This document shows, one piece after another, positions 22,316-34,200 of a DNA stretch of 64,000 nt. A model generated the notes under the pieces. It saw only the letters and a program-made list of their open reading frames with translations, was not told the DNA's origin and made no database searches. The stretch is from Scolanthus callimorphus (Eukaryota > Cnidaria > Anthozoa > Actiniaria > Edwardsiidae): assembly GCA_033964015.1 (NCBI GenBank), contig JAWWUD010000059.1, positions 620,001 to 684,000 of the forward strand. The letters run 5' to 3'. Every line of letters begins with the position of its first letter. Within the stretch, counting starts at the first letter, position 1. The position numbers and the translations under genes are program-made.

Positions 22316-22561
22316 CAAAGACGGGCTGCGCTGGAGACTACTGCACACACGGGTGAACCTTTCAAAGAAAACTACTCTATCCGCACTCATCAAACAAAAC
22401 AAAAAAATCAACCTGAGCAGTTTATTCGAAGTAGATGTTAAGTACATGGCCACGAGTTGTTCACTCATCATCTTTGGCTAAGCCACCGAATACCTATAAC
22501 ATAATAATGCAGTTAAGTATTTGCAACGGCATGAGAAGTTTGTTCTTACGTTTTAATCGGG

Positions 22562-23067
22562 TGATTTTCAAGAGCGATGGAAGCGTAACTCTTACGTCGC
22601 GTGAAAACCGGCTCGACGTAAAGAAGGAAGGCTGTAGGCATGCTCAGAGTGGAATCTAATTCGCAATACCTCTCATTCTCCAACTCAGAGCTCCCCTGCT
22701 CGTCACTGACGCATGCGCGAAATTTAATACAGAGGCGCTGAGAGAAAGACCTTTCAGCGCATGCTCCAACCTTCAAAATCAACCAATCAGCAAAGGTCCT
22801 CAAACGGTTGCCACCAGAGCCTTCCCCGCGAGGTGACGCGCCGGGTATTTCTGGGTAGGAGAATGAGTCCCACTCGAGTAATTTATCCTGATGCTTCCGT
22901 CGCTACGGATTTCACGCGACGTAAGCATGTAAGTATAGACGTAGGATTATCAAAATCGACCGTTCTTCTACGGCTTATGCTTCTGCTTAACGTCGAGCCG
23001 GTTTTACGCGACGTAAGAACTTTACGCTTCCGTCTCCGCTTACGCTTCCGTCGCTCGTGAAAACCAG
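22562..23067. mobile_element. Inverted-repeat element with nested MITE
   Basis: The outer arms GATTTTCAAGAGCGATGGAA and CTTACGTCGCGTGAAAACCG are inverted as CGACGTAAGAACTTTACGC and TCGCTCGTGAAAACCAG. Nested inside, 22671-22866, is a second element bounded by CATTCTCCAACTCAGAGCTC and TTTCTGGGTAGGAGAATG, related to those at 33354-33625 and 59168-59275. Confidence 0.7.
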
Positions 23068-23118
23068 CCTTTATAAAGAATGCCTATCGACCGTCGCACA
23101 GTGCGGTGTGTGCTGATA

Positions 23119-23262
23119 AAGCCTAGTTTCCATATAGTCTTATCTGTCGTATCTGTCGCATCAGTCGACCGTGAAACAAAAGAATAATTCCAATTTCCAT
23201 TGTTTCACGGTCGACTGATGAGACAGATACGACAGATAAGACTATATGGAAACCAGCCTTAA
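23119..23262. mobile_element. Near-perfect palindromic MITE (family A)
   Basis: AAGCCTAGTTTCCATATAGT, TCTTATCTGTCG and GTCGACCGTGAAACA are mirrored exactly or nearly so by TGTTTCACGGTCGAC, CGACAGATAAGA and ACTATATGGAAACCAGCCTT. The arms are about 60 bp with a loop of about 20 bp. The high arm identity suggests recent activity. The second copy is at 18225-18341. Confidence 0.92.
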
Positions 23263-23949
23263 GCAATTAAGACTGTGTCAGGCGCCAAAAGCACTTTAGT
23301 GAGGCGGCTAAGCCAAACAATTGGGCCTGTTTGATAAAAGCATGAAACATTCCAAGATTGATGTAATCTCTAGAAATTCTTTTTACAGCAATAATTTCGA
23401 AAACTCACGAGGCTACTGTTCGTCCGCCAACTTGTTGTTTGTCATTTAATTCACGAGTTTCTTTTCCTCCTGGAAAGCTACATGCTTTTATCGAAACACG
23501 CACAATTCTGAAAAATAGGGCTTAACCGCCTGACTACATGGGACTCCGAGTGAAATGCAAATTGGCATGGTCAACAGATTTCGTAGATCAAAATCATCTA
23601 AAATGAATCTTTAGATTTGGCCAACCTTACTGCTTGCATTTTAATGTGCACTGATATGAATATCGAACCCCAGGCCGCGTTGCATAGTGATCAACAGGCA
23701 TTCTCTAAATGCTCTTTGTATTTTATAATTCTGCTAACTCCCACTGCTTTTTGGCTTCCGTCCGTTAAACCTTTTCAGACAGACACATGGTTTCGTTACA
23801 GAAGGATAACGAAGCCTGCGTGAAACCGGCACGCAGAGCTGTTCACTCGTTTGATTGATTGACGGAAGCCAAACCGCGGTTTGTTAGCTGGCGTAGAGTT
23901 CGCAGAATTATGAAATTTGAAGTACAAGCGAAAGGGTGTATAATAACAG

Positions 23950-23950
23950 T

Positions 23951-24035
<85 letters not shown>
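23950..24035. repeat. (AAC)n microsatellite, about 28 repeats
   Basis: Uninterrupted AAC/CAA repeats over about 85 bp, flanked by AATAATAAAGG. Translated frames across it (poly-Thr, poly-Val, poly-Asn) are artefacts. It abuts a half copy of the GACGGAAGCC MITE family, suggesting the microsatellite grew from that element's tail. Confidence 0.97.
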
Positions 24036-24037
<2 letters not shown>

Positions 24038-25014
24038 AATAAAGGCACGAGTTAGTGAGGAGAAAGAGTTTCCTACCTCGCTTGGTACTGTGCGCTGCTC
24101 AAGTCGAACTTCTAAAAAATAGAACGCATAATGTGAATGGACGATTCCAGTTATACCGCACATGCGCGCGCTGCATGTCGGTAGATGTGGGACATTTGTC
24201 GAACAAACTGTTTGAAAAGCGCGCGCTGCATTCTGGTAGTTGTGGGACACGGCTTAAGCATTTCTGAATAAAGAAGAGCGCGTGCGTTATAGGTGGAATC
24301 GTCCATTACCTTGGAAACTAGCCTTCTTGCCGGCGAGAAAGCCGAACGTTCTCGACTCCCGCCGCCATCATGAAATCGCGCGCGCTGCAAAATCCAAGAT
24401 GGCGGTAACTCCCGTGTTACTTGCCGTAAAAATAACGCTTCACCGCCCGCAAGCAGGTAACCATGGAAACTATCACACATGAATATGGTTATGGAAGATG
24501 TAGCGATTGTAAAAACTGTGTCAAACAATGGAGACCACTAATTTGAATAAAATTCACTGCTGCATGGTACATGTGTAGTTTTACATCAAGCGCTTCATCG
24601 CTGAGAGCTCTGGACTGAGTTATGTAACCATGGCAACTGGAACAGCTGCAAGTAGCCAGTATAAACGTGTCTTTTGTTTGATAAATGCGTTTATATTGGG
24701 CACTCGGAATCGACGCCTTGCGCTGATAGCTTCCTTGAGGATTTTAACCCGCCACTGTAAAACCCTGTTACGTTGCGTGTCAAATCACATGACGCAACCT
24801 GTTTTTAGTGACTTGCCCAAGTTTATTACTTCCTTTGCGTCAAGTGACATAACTGATTCGCGCCTCCCTCAGCATCTTGTTGTTTTATGCGGAACGCAGC
24901 GACAGACCACAGAATTACTGTCTAACCCTCTCACGCCCAGAGTTGATTAAACTTAAACCTCTCCCAACTACATCAGGGCAATATCAAGAAAACAAGAGAG
25001 GAGAATTTCACGCA

Positions 25015-25210
25015 TCATCCACTAAGAGAGCTGTTACCTGTTGTGTTAGTTGACTCTCCCTCTCCTTCCTCCCTGTCCTCGTCCTCGTCATCATCAATAT
25101 CTATCTCCTCTGGGTTTGTTGTGGGAACCCCCTCATCTGTGTTTGTTTCTGTAGTTCCGCCCCTGGAACAAAACGCCTTACTGTCAAGGGGTTCATAGGA
25201 ATGACTTTGA
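25015..25210 (-). CDS. XAB2 exon 23: acidic C-terminus
   Basis: Acceptor GCTAACCAG|T; frame runs 65 codons to TGA at 25015. It contains [18 protein letters not shown] then REEGEGE, matching human NPEEIQLGEDEDEDE. A good donor (ACAACAG|GTAACA, at 25037) lies inside, so a further short terminal exon encoding the human-like ...FG-x-L ending is possible. No AATAAA was confidently assigned. Confidence 0.8.
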
Positions 25211-28200
25211 CTGGTTAGCAACCTGCAGTTTGTATGGCAGGGCTCGACGTTTTTTCGACAGGTGAGAGCGGCGCTTAAACATTCTAGTCACCAGATAATA
25301 AAGTTTGGCGAGAGAATGGAGATGAAACTGTGCGAATTCTGTGTTATGATTGGCTGTTGTCAATTCGATGTCTGTTTCGCTACGAAAGTTTCCCTTCTTA
25401 AATTTGATCCCGACCAGTCTGATAACCCAAAAGCAAAAGCTTACATTCTAGTGAATCTGTTGATGGGAGTCGATTTTTCAATATCAGAAATTTTTCCAAG
25501 AAAAACATAACATGGAATTCAACTTAGCATAATTCTGCTAGCGGAGGCAAAGGAGGTGTGGCAATCGCAGGATGTGTGGTTCAGAAAAAAAGGAACAGGA
25601 ATTTCAGGCTTGAAAAAAAAAAAAAATAGGAAAAATAGAAAGATTTGGACAAAAAAAAATACGAGAAAAAAAAAGAAAATGAGAGGTTTATGGATCGTCA
25701 AATTGATGTGATTAGCCTATTTTTAGCTTTTTTTCATAGCAAGCATGTGTCCACATTTGGTGTCACGTGGCAAATTGGGATTGTAATTGGTTATTTTTCT
25801 AAGGGGGTCTGAAATTTTGAAATTTCACGCTCGTAGGATTACTTGAAATATAGCAAGTTTTTGGTGCAAAGCAAGTTTTGGTGCAATATCGACAGGATTA
25901 GCTTTTACTGTCAAAAGCTTAAAAAACAAGAAAAATTGGAGATTTTGATAGGAATACGCCAAAAAAAAAAAAGGAAATAACAGTAACAGACACCCTGTAA
26001 TAATCGCTTAATTTATGCACTTTCGACTCCATTCTCTTAGAACTCCCTGCGCCATAATAAAAATCTGATCGCCATCTTTTCTAGCCTGCGTAGCAAGCGT
26101 TCCAGATAAATTTTCAGGACGAGAAACTCGGGCGAGATTTGGGCCGCGCAGAAAATCTGTCTGCCCTTTTTTCGCGCTCGCATCATTTTCGCGCGGCCAA
26201 AAACTCGCTAGTCGAACTTCTCGCCGCTTTATCCTGTTTCTCTGGGTTTCTTTTCCCTGAAAACACACGGGAACCCTTGCTACGCAGCCTACATCTTTTC
26301 CTGCCGATGAAAAAGGCATCTTTAACACCTACAGTAGTGAAAGGTAACTCGCCGTTTGGCGGCTATGTTGGAATCCAGTTGCCATTGGCGACCATATGTC
26401 GGGCCCTTGAGATTTGCATGGCCAGCCACATTTCTTTGTAAAACATAAGTGGTACGTTGACCACTGTATTGTTTGGTCACATGAGACTCGATTCCAGGCT
26501 AGAATTCCAATTTGAATCACAATAAAGCGAGGAACTGGTTAAAATGGCTATTGACAGCGAACGAGGTATGTCACACAACGCGCGTTCCCATGTGCGTCAC
26601 AAGCTAAACGTGCGAATTACCTGACAAAGAGGACTTTCTCTTTTGGCTGTAAAGCTTCCTTGGCTATTTGCTTCTCAATCATTTGCATTTGATCTGGTGT
26701 TACTCCCGACGGTTCGTCTGCAAGAAAAGCAAATTATTATGATAGGTCATTGGTCGTCATGGTAACTCCTAGAAACAAACAAACAATTATTGAGAGGCTG
26801 AAGCTGTGAACAGGACTTGAGTTGATGGCTTAACTAGAGAGATGAACATCCAGGGACCAATAGAGTGTATTTAATTTTCCCTGCACTGCCGCCACGAACT
26901 AAAAACCAGGCCCAAACAACGTTCGCCGCCAAACATTGAAGTGTCAAAAACAAAAGTCCTTCATCTTTTGGCCAACGGCAAGATTCAGGGTTCGCGGGAA
27001 ATCAATTTTAAAAAAAACGAGATTTTGAGTTTCCGGTTTGAAAGTTCGTTATGTTTTCTGTATGATCTTGGCCTACCACGCATGCTCACAAATCGGATTT
27101 CCCCAGAGCCTCGAATCTTGCCGCTGGCAAAAAGATGACGGGCTCTGGCTACGAGATTAAGGACAGAAACAGGTACAGAGGAGTGGGAATTTTTGCTATG
27201 CGGATTTATACATGTGCTACAAAACAAATTGCATAAGAGATGACGACCTAAAAAACAACCGTAGCCCAAATCCCCAAATCTGAGGCGATAGATATGGACG
27301 ATACGTTCGAAGCCAGTTACATTGTAGAGAGATAGTTCAACATTCAAATCGCCTGTCGTACCGGTTGAACTTGTCGTCGCTGCCAACATTTGAGCCGACA
27401 TGAAGTTGACCTAAAAACAAACAAATGACAAACAATCAAATACATACGTAGACGAAACAAATAGCGAACAACAAACAGAAGAGAAAAGTCTCTATGATAT
27501 CGAAGAAGATTGGTAAGGTTATTAGAAAACAAAGGTTTATATCAAATAACACTGATGCATCGCAATCTACCGATGTGTGTCATGCATGTTTGTCAATTGT
27601 AGGGTTATCGTGTTGCATGGAGCGATATCGTGTACTGTCAAATGTCATGCCTAAACCGTACAACTTAAATGTCCTGCAATTTAAAAACAACTTGAGCTAC
27701 CGCGTACAGTATAAGGTGGCCTTTTTGTGGGCTACCTTTGTATTTGAGGTAATACATGTTGGGATACCTGTGTATTATACTGAGCCTGAACACTCCGTTT
27801 GATTCGTAACATCTCTCTGAAGGTGTCCTCGTTGCCATGGTGAACCTCGAACTCGTGCCAGGTTTTCCAGAATGATGGAGTGGTCTGTTCATATATGACA
27901 ATATCAATGATTTAGACTTCCTCATATAGTGACATTTATGAATCGCTGCTTATTTTGTCAATTGCCTTTCCGGCGCCTGAGACGGGCTCCCTGTGTTTTA
28001 CCGAAATACGACCCGATCAAGCAAGATGGCGCCTGCATCGAAAATTCGAGTCACTGGTTAAACAGTTCCTGAGTCCGGGTTCGACTCGACATGAGAGGTA
28101 AATGTCTCTCTGTTCGGGTTCATATATTGAGTTGCTTTGTTTTACTGCGTTTCACGTCTGAGATGAGACAATAAAACGAGGTCCCGTCTCGCCTTCACTA

Positions 28201-31200
28201 CCCTATCCAGTTCAAGGGGGGACGTTAAGGAACCACTGGGGACGTAATAAACCCTCAGGCAGTGATCAGCACACAGTGTCTGCGCTTATGGTCGTTTGGC
28301 TGTAGTGGCGCCGTTTGGTGTAATTCACACCAGAAAATAGCCTGTCATCTTGTGACGAAAATGTTTTAAATTATTTACTCCTTGAAATTTTGTAACTGAA
28401 AACAAATGGAGAGAAGACTCAGTAATTTTCCAATTTTTTACTGAAAAAAACATTTAGTTGCGGGCTTACTGTGTTGCACGCGCGCCAAAAGTGGCGGGAA
28501 AAAAATCAGCCAATCACAAATGTTTCCCCGACAGACGCTTTACAGCTTGACTTACCCGAGGATCTGACATCTGAGAGGCGTGCATGTAGATGGATCGGGC
28601 TCGGTCGATTTCACCCAGTTTACGCTCTAGTTCCGCAAAACGTATACACATTTCCCTGGACAGAAATGACCAATATATGAGACAACAGGTATGAACAATG
28701 CTGAGAAATGCTGTGTGCATGTAGATGGATCGGGCTCGGTCGATTTCACCCAGTTTACGCTCTAGTTCCGCAAAACGTATACACATTTCCCTGGACAGAA
28801 ATGACCAATATATGAGACAACAGGTATGAACAATGCTGAGAAATGCTGTGTGCATGTAGATGGATCGGGCTCGGTCGATTTCACCCAGTTTACGCTCTAG
28901 TTCCGCAAAACGTATACACATTTCCCTGGACAGAAATGACCAATATATGAGACAACAGGTATGAGCAATGCTGAGAAATGCTGTGTGCATGTAGATGGAT
29001 CGGGCTCGGTCGATTTCACCCAGTTTACGCTCTAGTTCCGCAAAACGTATACACATTTCCCTGGACAGAAATGACCAATATATGAGACAACAGGTATGAA
29101 CAATGCTGAGAAATGCTGTGTGCATGTAGATGGATCGGGCTCGGTCGATTTCACCCAGTTTACGCTCTAGTTCCGCAAAACGTATACACATTTCCCTGGA
29201 CAGAAATGACCAATATATGAGACAACAGGTATGAGCAATGCTGAGAAATGCTGTGTGCATGTAGATGGATCGGGCTCGGTCGATTTCACCCAGTTTACGC
29301 TCTAGTTCCGCAAAACGTATACACATTTCCCTGGACAGAAATGACCAATATATGAGACAACAGGTATGAACAATGCTGAGAAATGCTGTGTGCATGTAGA
29401 TGGATCGGGCTCGGTCGATTTCACCAGTTTACGCTCTAGTTCCGCAAAACGTATACACATTTCCCTGGACAGAAATGACCAATATATGAGACAACAGGTA
29501 TGAACAATGCAGAGAAATGCTGTGTGCATGTAGATGGTTCGGGCTCGGTCGATTTCACCCAGTTTACGCTCTAGTTCCGCAAAACGTATACACATTTCCC
29601 TGGACAGAAATGACCAATATATGAGACAACAGGTATGAACAATGCTGAGAAATGTAAAGGGGTATAAAATGTAGTGTCAATAACGATTTTATAAAAACGT
29701 GATTAAGCACATTTCAAGTGACTGCATAAGGACCAAATACATCACATCAGTCATAAACTTGAGAAATTAAAAGTTGCTACTGCGAGTTGCTACTGATTTC
29801 CCGTCCGCCAATCACAAGCCGGTACAGCTACCATCACTCGTTCAACAGGTGGCTGGTTTGTAAACCCAACGAAGCAGCTTCCCTATCACGCAGTGAGCAC
29901 GTGATCACTGAATGTACAGCTGCGTGTAGTTCAAAATATGATTGGATAATGAGTGACCAATGAGAATGCAAATATAAACTTTTTCGACAGCAATCTGAAA
30001 CCCGCTACATTAACTGGGCCTTGATAACACCACCATTAAATGAATCTTTGTGCTTGTCTATTGGATACGCTTTGTAAGACTAGTCTGACACGACGTGACT
30101 TTCAATAGTGTGACAAGAATGCGTGACAACAAACCTTGCGCCGTCATCAGGAAGCACTTCAATGGCTTTCTGGTAAATCTCCCGCGTGTGCGTGACGCCG
30201 AATATCTCCGCTGCTCGCTTGATATACAAATTGAACATCTACAACAAACAAATCGAAAGGTGTGTTAGATAAAACTATGTCATGCTAAGTCGTTCAAATG
30301 CACGTCACGCGTTGCTGATTGCGTTACCTCTGCCTGCTCCTCGGGTAGCACGCCTTTCGTCGCCCTGTCATATATGGCCATTGCGTGACGGGCTAGACCA
30401 TGATCCTCTTCGAGCTTGGCATACATCAGGAAAAATGCTGAAGTCAGGAAAAAACGACATGTCGTTAATATATTATTCGTTTTGGGTTCCGGTTAGTCAC
30501 AGCCTTCTCGTTTCTTCCACATCCTGGTTAAATAGGGCCTTTCTTTCCGCTTCAGTGGGGGTCCTGTGGTTTATTTCCCTAACTTGCACTCGAGCGAGCA
30601 GAATCATTTGTATTTCCTTTAAAGTGCAACTACGATCAAGTTTGAAAATGATTTACTTTATGCCTTAATTGAAAGAGCTGACGCTCAGAAGAAATATGCT
30701 TCTTTCCGTTTTCAAAAATCTTTTTTCATTCCGAAGATATTAGAGTTTGAAAGTTGGCTGCCATTGCTCCAAAGTTTTTGATGGTCTATATTTTTGTTGG
30801 ATTTGCATCAAATCCTATCAAATTTGCCACGGTTATTGAACTCACTCTTCCTGATAATTGTGTTTACCTTAATTGATTGCCATGGCAACAGCCTTTGTTC
30901 CAGACCACCCCTATCCAAAATTCTAGATGAGGCTATATCTTTTGAAGAAATCAATTGTAACCCACATTGCCATGCCTACTTATCTTATTTAGTATTAGCT
31001 CGCTTTTAGTAACAAGCAAATTGGTTAATTTTGAAATCTGGGCGGGAAAAATTGGGAAATCCTAAAATCGTCTGGGGAGCCTGAGAACCAGGGGGTTGCC
31101 ATGGCAACCCTGATTGATAAGTCACATTACTCTGTTAAAGTCAAGTATTCATCCTGCCAAGTTTGAGCACTCTAACTTCAAAGAGGTATAGAGATATACC

Positions 31201-34200
31201 TCTTTTTAGTATTTAGGCATCGATCAAGTAGAGAGTGTGACGTCATCACCCATGCTAATTTGCATAATAACTTTTGAACGAAAAGAGCTATCAAAAAACG
31301 GAAAACGGCATTGTTCTAGTTTTGCAAAGCTGCCTAACATATGGAGAATTGGCAAGGATTGGAGACTCTAATTTTTGATAATAGTGGCACTTTAACGAAC
31401 TAACAAGCTCTTTTTAAAATATTCATGTAACTAAACGAAGAAATTATTTCGCATGAGTGCCAGTTAGGGTAACAAACCACAGGACCCCCAATCAAGCGGA
31501 AAAGGTCTACAAGTTCTGCTGGAAAATGCACGTTAGCGCGCCACAGCAGGCCCGCGTATGGCAGACAGACAACACATAAAACTCGCGAATGTTGTGTACA
31601 ATCTAAAATAAAGCACGCGCTCGTGCGTCATATTAGAAAATACCTTTAGCAAATTTAGCAGGACATCCTTCGAGCACTTGCTCGAATAAATCTCGCGCTC
31701 GCTCCAGTTTGTTGCCGCCCTGAAATAGGAAAATGTTTGGGTTTATATGAAGCTCTATTGAAGTGCATATCACCCCAAACATGAAATCATAAAAGCCTGG
31801 GAATGGTTCTGATACCGAGGTAAACCCCTTTTGGAAGTATCTCAGCTGTGAAATGACGGGCGAGGAACACGAGATGAGGGCATAAGTCGCTCACCCAAGA
31901 ATTCGCCTGTGGCGCTCAAGAGAGAATGAATATTAGAGCGGATTTCACATGACTGTCAAGACTTTTTATGTAATTGCGATTGCTTTGCGTTCTCATTGGC
32001 TACTCGTTTTTCTCAGCCAATCAAATTCTGTAGTAAATACAATTGTATAATTGCTTAGTAATTGGTTCGGCTTGCAATTGGCTGAGAAAAAAGCCAATTA
32101 GGAGCAAGTTGTGATTTCTCTCGATTCTGATTGGCTAATTGCAATTGTTTTCACGACAGTCATGTGAAAACCGCTCTAATATCACTTATGCACCACAAGC
32201 TTTACTTACGTATCTGCTGATGAACTTTCTAAGGTAGGTATTCCAAATATCGAACACGTTGGGCCATTTGAACATCGCCACGCCTCGCTCATAAACCTTG
32301 TAGAGACAAAGGGAAATAAGTTGTTGGGAATTCGGAATTTTCACCGAGTGGAACCCCCTATTAGTATCCCTCATGCTTTTTGATAATTGTAGATATTTAG
32401 CTAATTACATTCCCTTTACACTTGGTAATACCAGTTTAGCATAAGGCGCCGTTGTTTTCTGGGCTTAATTTTCTTTTTTGCCCATTCGATTTTTTTTCTT
32501 CTAATTTGCATAGCCTAAGTTTGAATAGTTTGAATAGAACCCAACGCTGCTGTGCATTTAGTGCTCAGCAGCGTGATTTTGCTTGGCTAGGTTCACAGAA
32601 ACCAGTCACGTGCTCAACGCGTGATAGTGTTTACGCTTGGCTTCAGCAACAAGTATTTTATCTCGTTCATGATTGGTTAGGTGTATTTTATCTCGTTCAT
32701 GATTGGTTAGGTGTATTTTATCTCGTTCATGATTGGTTAGGTGTATTTTATCTCGTCCATGATTGGTTAGGTGTATTTTATCTCGTTCATGATTGGTTAG
32801 GTGTATCTTATCTCGTTCATGATGGTTAGGTGTATTTTATCTCGTTCATATTGGTTAGGTGTATGTTATCTCGTTCATGATTGGTTAGGTGTATTTTATC
32901 TCGTTCATGATTGGTTAGGTGTATTTGCTCTGACTGTAGTTTTTTGAAATTCGCTCTACTACCACAAGCAAAAAACAAAACAAAACAAAGTCTAATAAAA
33001 ACAGTGTAAGTTTATTAGAAAGTGTTTCGTTTTGCACGCACCTTGAAACTTTCCTCAAAATATCGGTGCTCCTCGAGGAACGCGGCGAAGTTGATAATGA
33101 TCTGAGGATTCGCAATGCGCAGGTCTAAATTCGGTTGTACACGGCCTTGGTGGACTGGAACGAGCCCAGGCTCTCCTCTAGGTCCGCATACATAGACCAC
33201 AGCTTTAAGGACTTGTGCACACGCCTCTGAACTGTCTCGGTCTGAAAACCACAGAGTAACCAACAAAGTTAGTGTAGCAAAAACGGGGCGAAGTATAAAA
33301 AGCGCAACGTCCTTGTGCCTTTGAAACAAGCTAATAGTTGGGTGGTCCGCTAGGATAGGAGAATGGGGTCTTTCAGAGTGGTCGTCAACCCTGTGTGAAA
33401 CATTCTGGTACCTAGAGCTTCCCAGCTCGTCTGCTCGCAGGGGAGGCTCTGGGGACATCCATTCGAGTGCTTTCGCTGATTTTGAACTTGGGGCATGCGC
33501 AGCAAGGTATTTCTCTCAACGGTTCTCTATCAAATCTCGCGCATGCGTCAGTGGCTGTCACACCAGAGCCTCCCCCGCGAGGTGACGATCCGGGGAGCTC
33601 TGGTTCGAGAATGGGTGTGAAAATACCATATTAGCCATTGCGACCCATGAAACCTAACTCGACTTTTTTCTGTGTCAAACGAATTCAGGAATCCCTCAAG
33701 GAATACACTTCTACCTCGTCATAGTAGTTAGTTTTTGTTGACGGGATGGCTGTGGCTTTTCTCATAAGATCCAGCGCTCGTTGATAATTCCTGAAAAAGA
33801 GGAGGAAAAACGCGTCTCTCGGATGTGTGATTGATCCGTTCAAAATAATAACAAATAGTCCCTTGTCCTCACTGCATATCACATTTCACATCGCGTAGAC
33901 TTGCGACGGTGATTTGCGACTGCGGTGGAACTTGATAGAGCAGATTTCGTATGAATGTGAAAAGTGCCGCGAAAGAGTTGTACCGCGCCGCGACCGTGAC
34001 CGTACCGCGACTACGCGATTTCGTTCGGTATCTACAGCAGGCCAGGTTCGGTACCGCCACCGCGACAGTACCGCCCCGTGTCACGGTACTTTTCACAGTC
34101 ATGCGAAATCTGCTCTATGCAGTGAGTAGCGTGGCGTGAGGGTGTCAACCGCCGAATGGGGATGGTGGGTGGGTCGAAAACTTCCATGTACTTGCAAGAC

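Larger units (their letters stand above)
19566..25014. other. Convergent intergenic region between the TLDc gene and XAB2
   Basis: No gene was recognised. It is composed of inverted-repeat elements (19621-19930, 20091-20349, 21425-21852, 22562-23067 with a nested MITE, 23119-23262), a short tandem repeat near 22205-22310 and an AAC microsatellite. The stretch 24600-24950 has an open frame that starts in ACCATGGCAACTGG, a sequence common in MITE interiors here, and shows no family similarity. Confidence 0.6.

Noticed and set aside
23843..24250. Open frames with poly-Val / poly-Thr
   Set aside because: Translation of the (AAC)n microsatellite; no conserved flanks.
24630..24950. 106-residue + strand frame with a good Kozak ATG
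   Set aside because: ACCATGGCAACTGG is a recurrent MITE-interior motif here; no recognisable domain, no exons, and it lies antisense beyond the XAB2 end.
25519..25701. Phe-rich hydrophobic frame resembling a membrane protein
   Set aside because: It is the reverse of an A-rich low-complexity stretch (AAAAAAATAGG...), with no conserved features.
28582..29655. Looks like a CRISPR-type or coding tandem repeat protein array
   Set aside because: The units are contiguous with no spacers, the window is eukaryotic, and the unit is a duplicated exon edge plus intron; the long open frame arises because 135 is divisible by three.
33015..33458. A 147-residue frame across XAB2 exon 14 as one protein
   Set aside because: It joins out-of-frame intron and MITE sequence to the second half of the exon; real homology is split between two frames by the one-base deletion.
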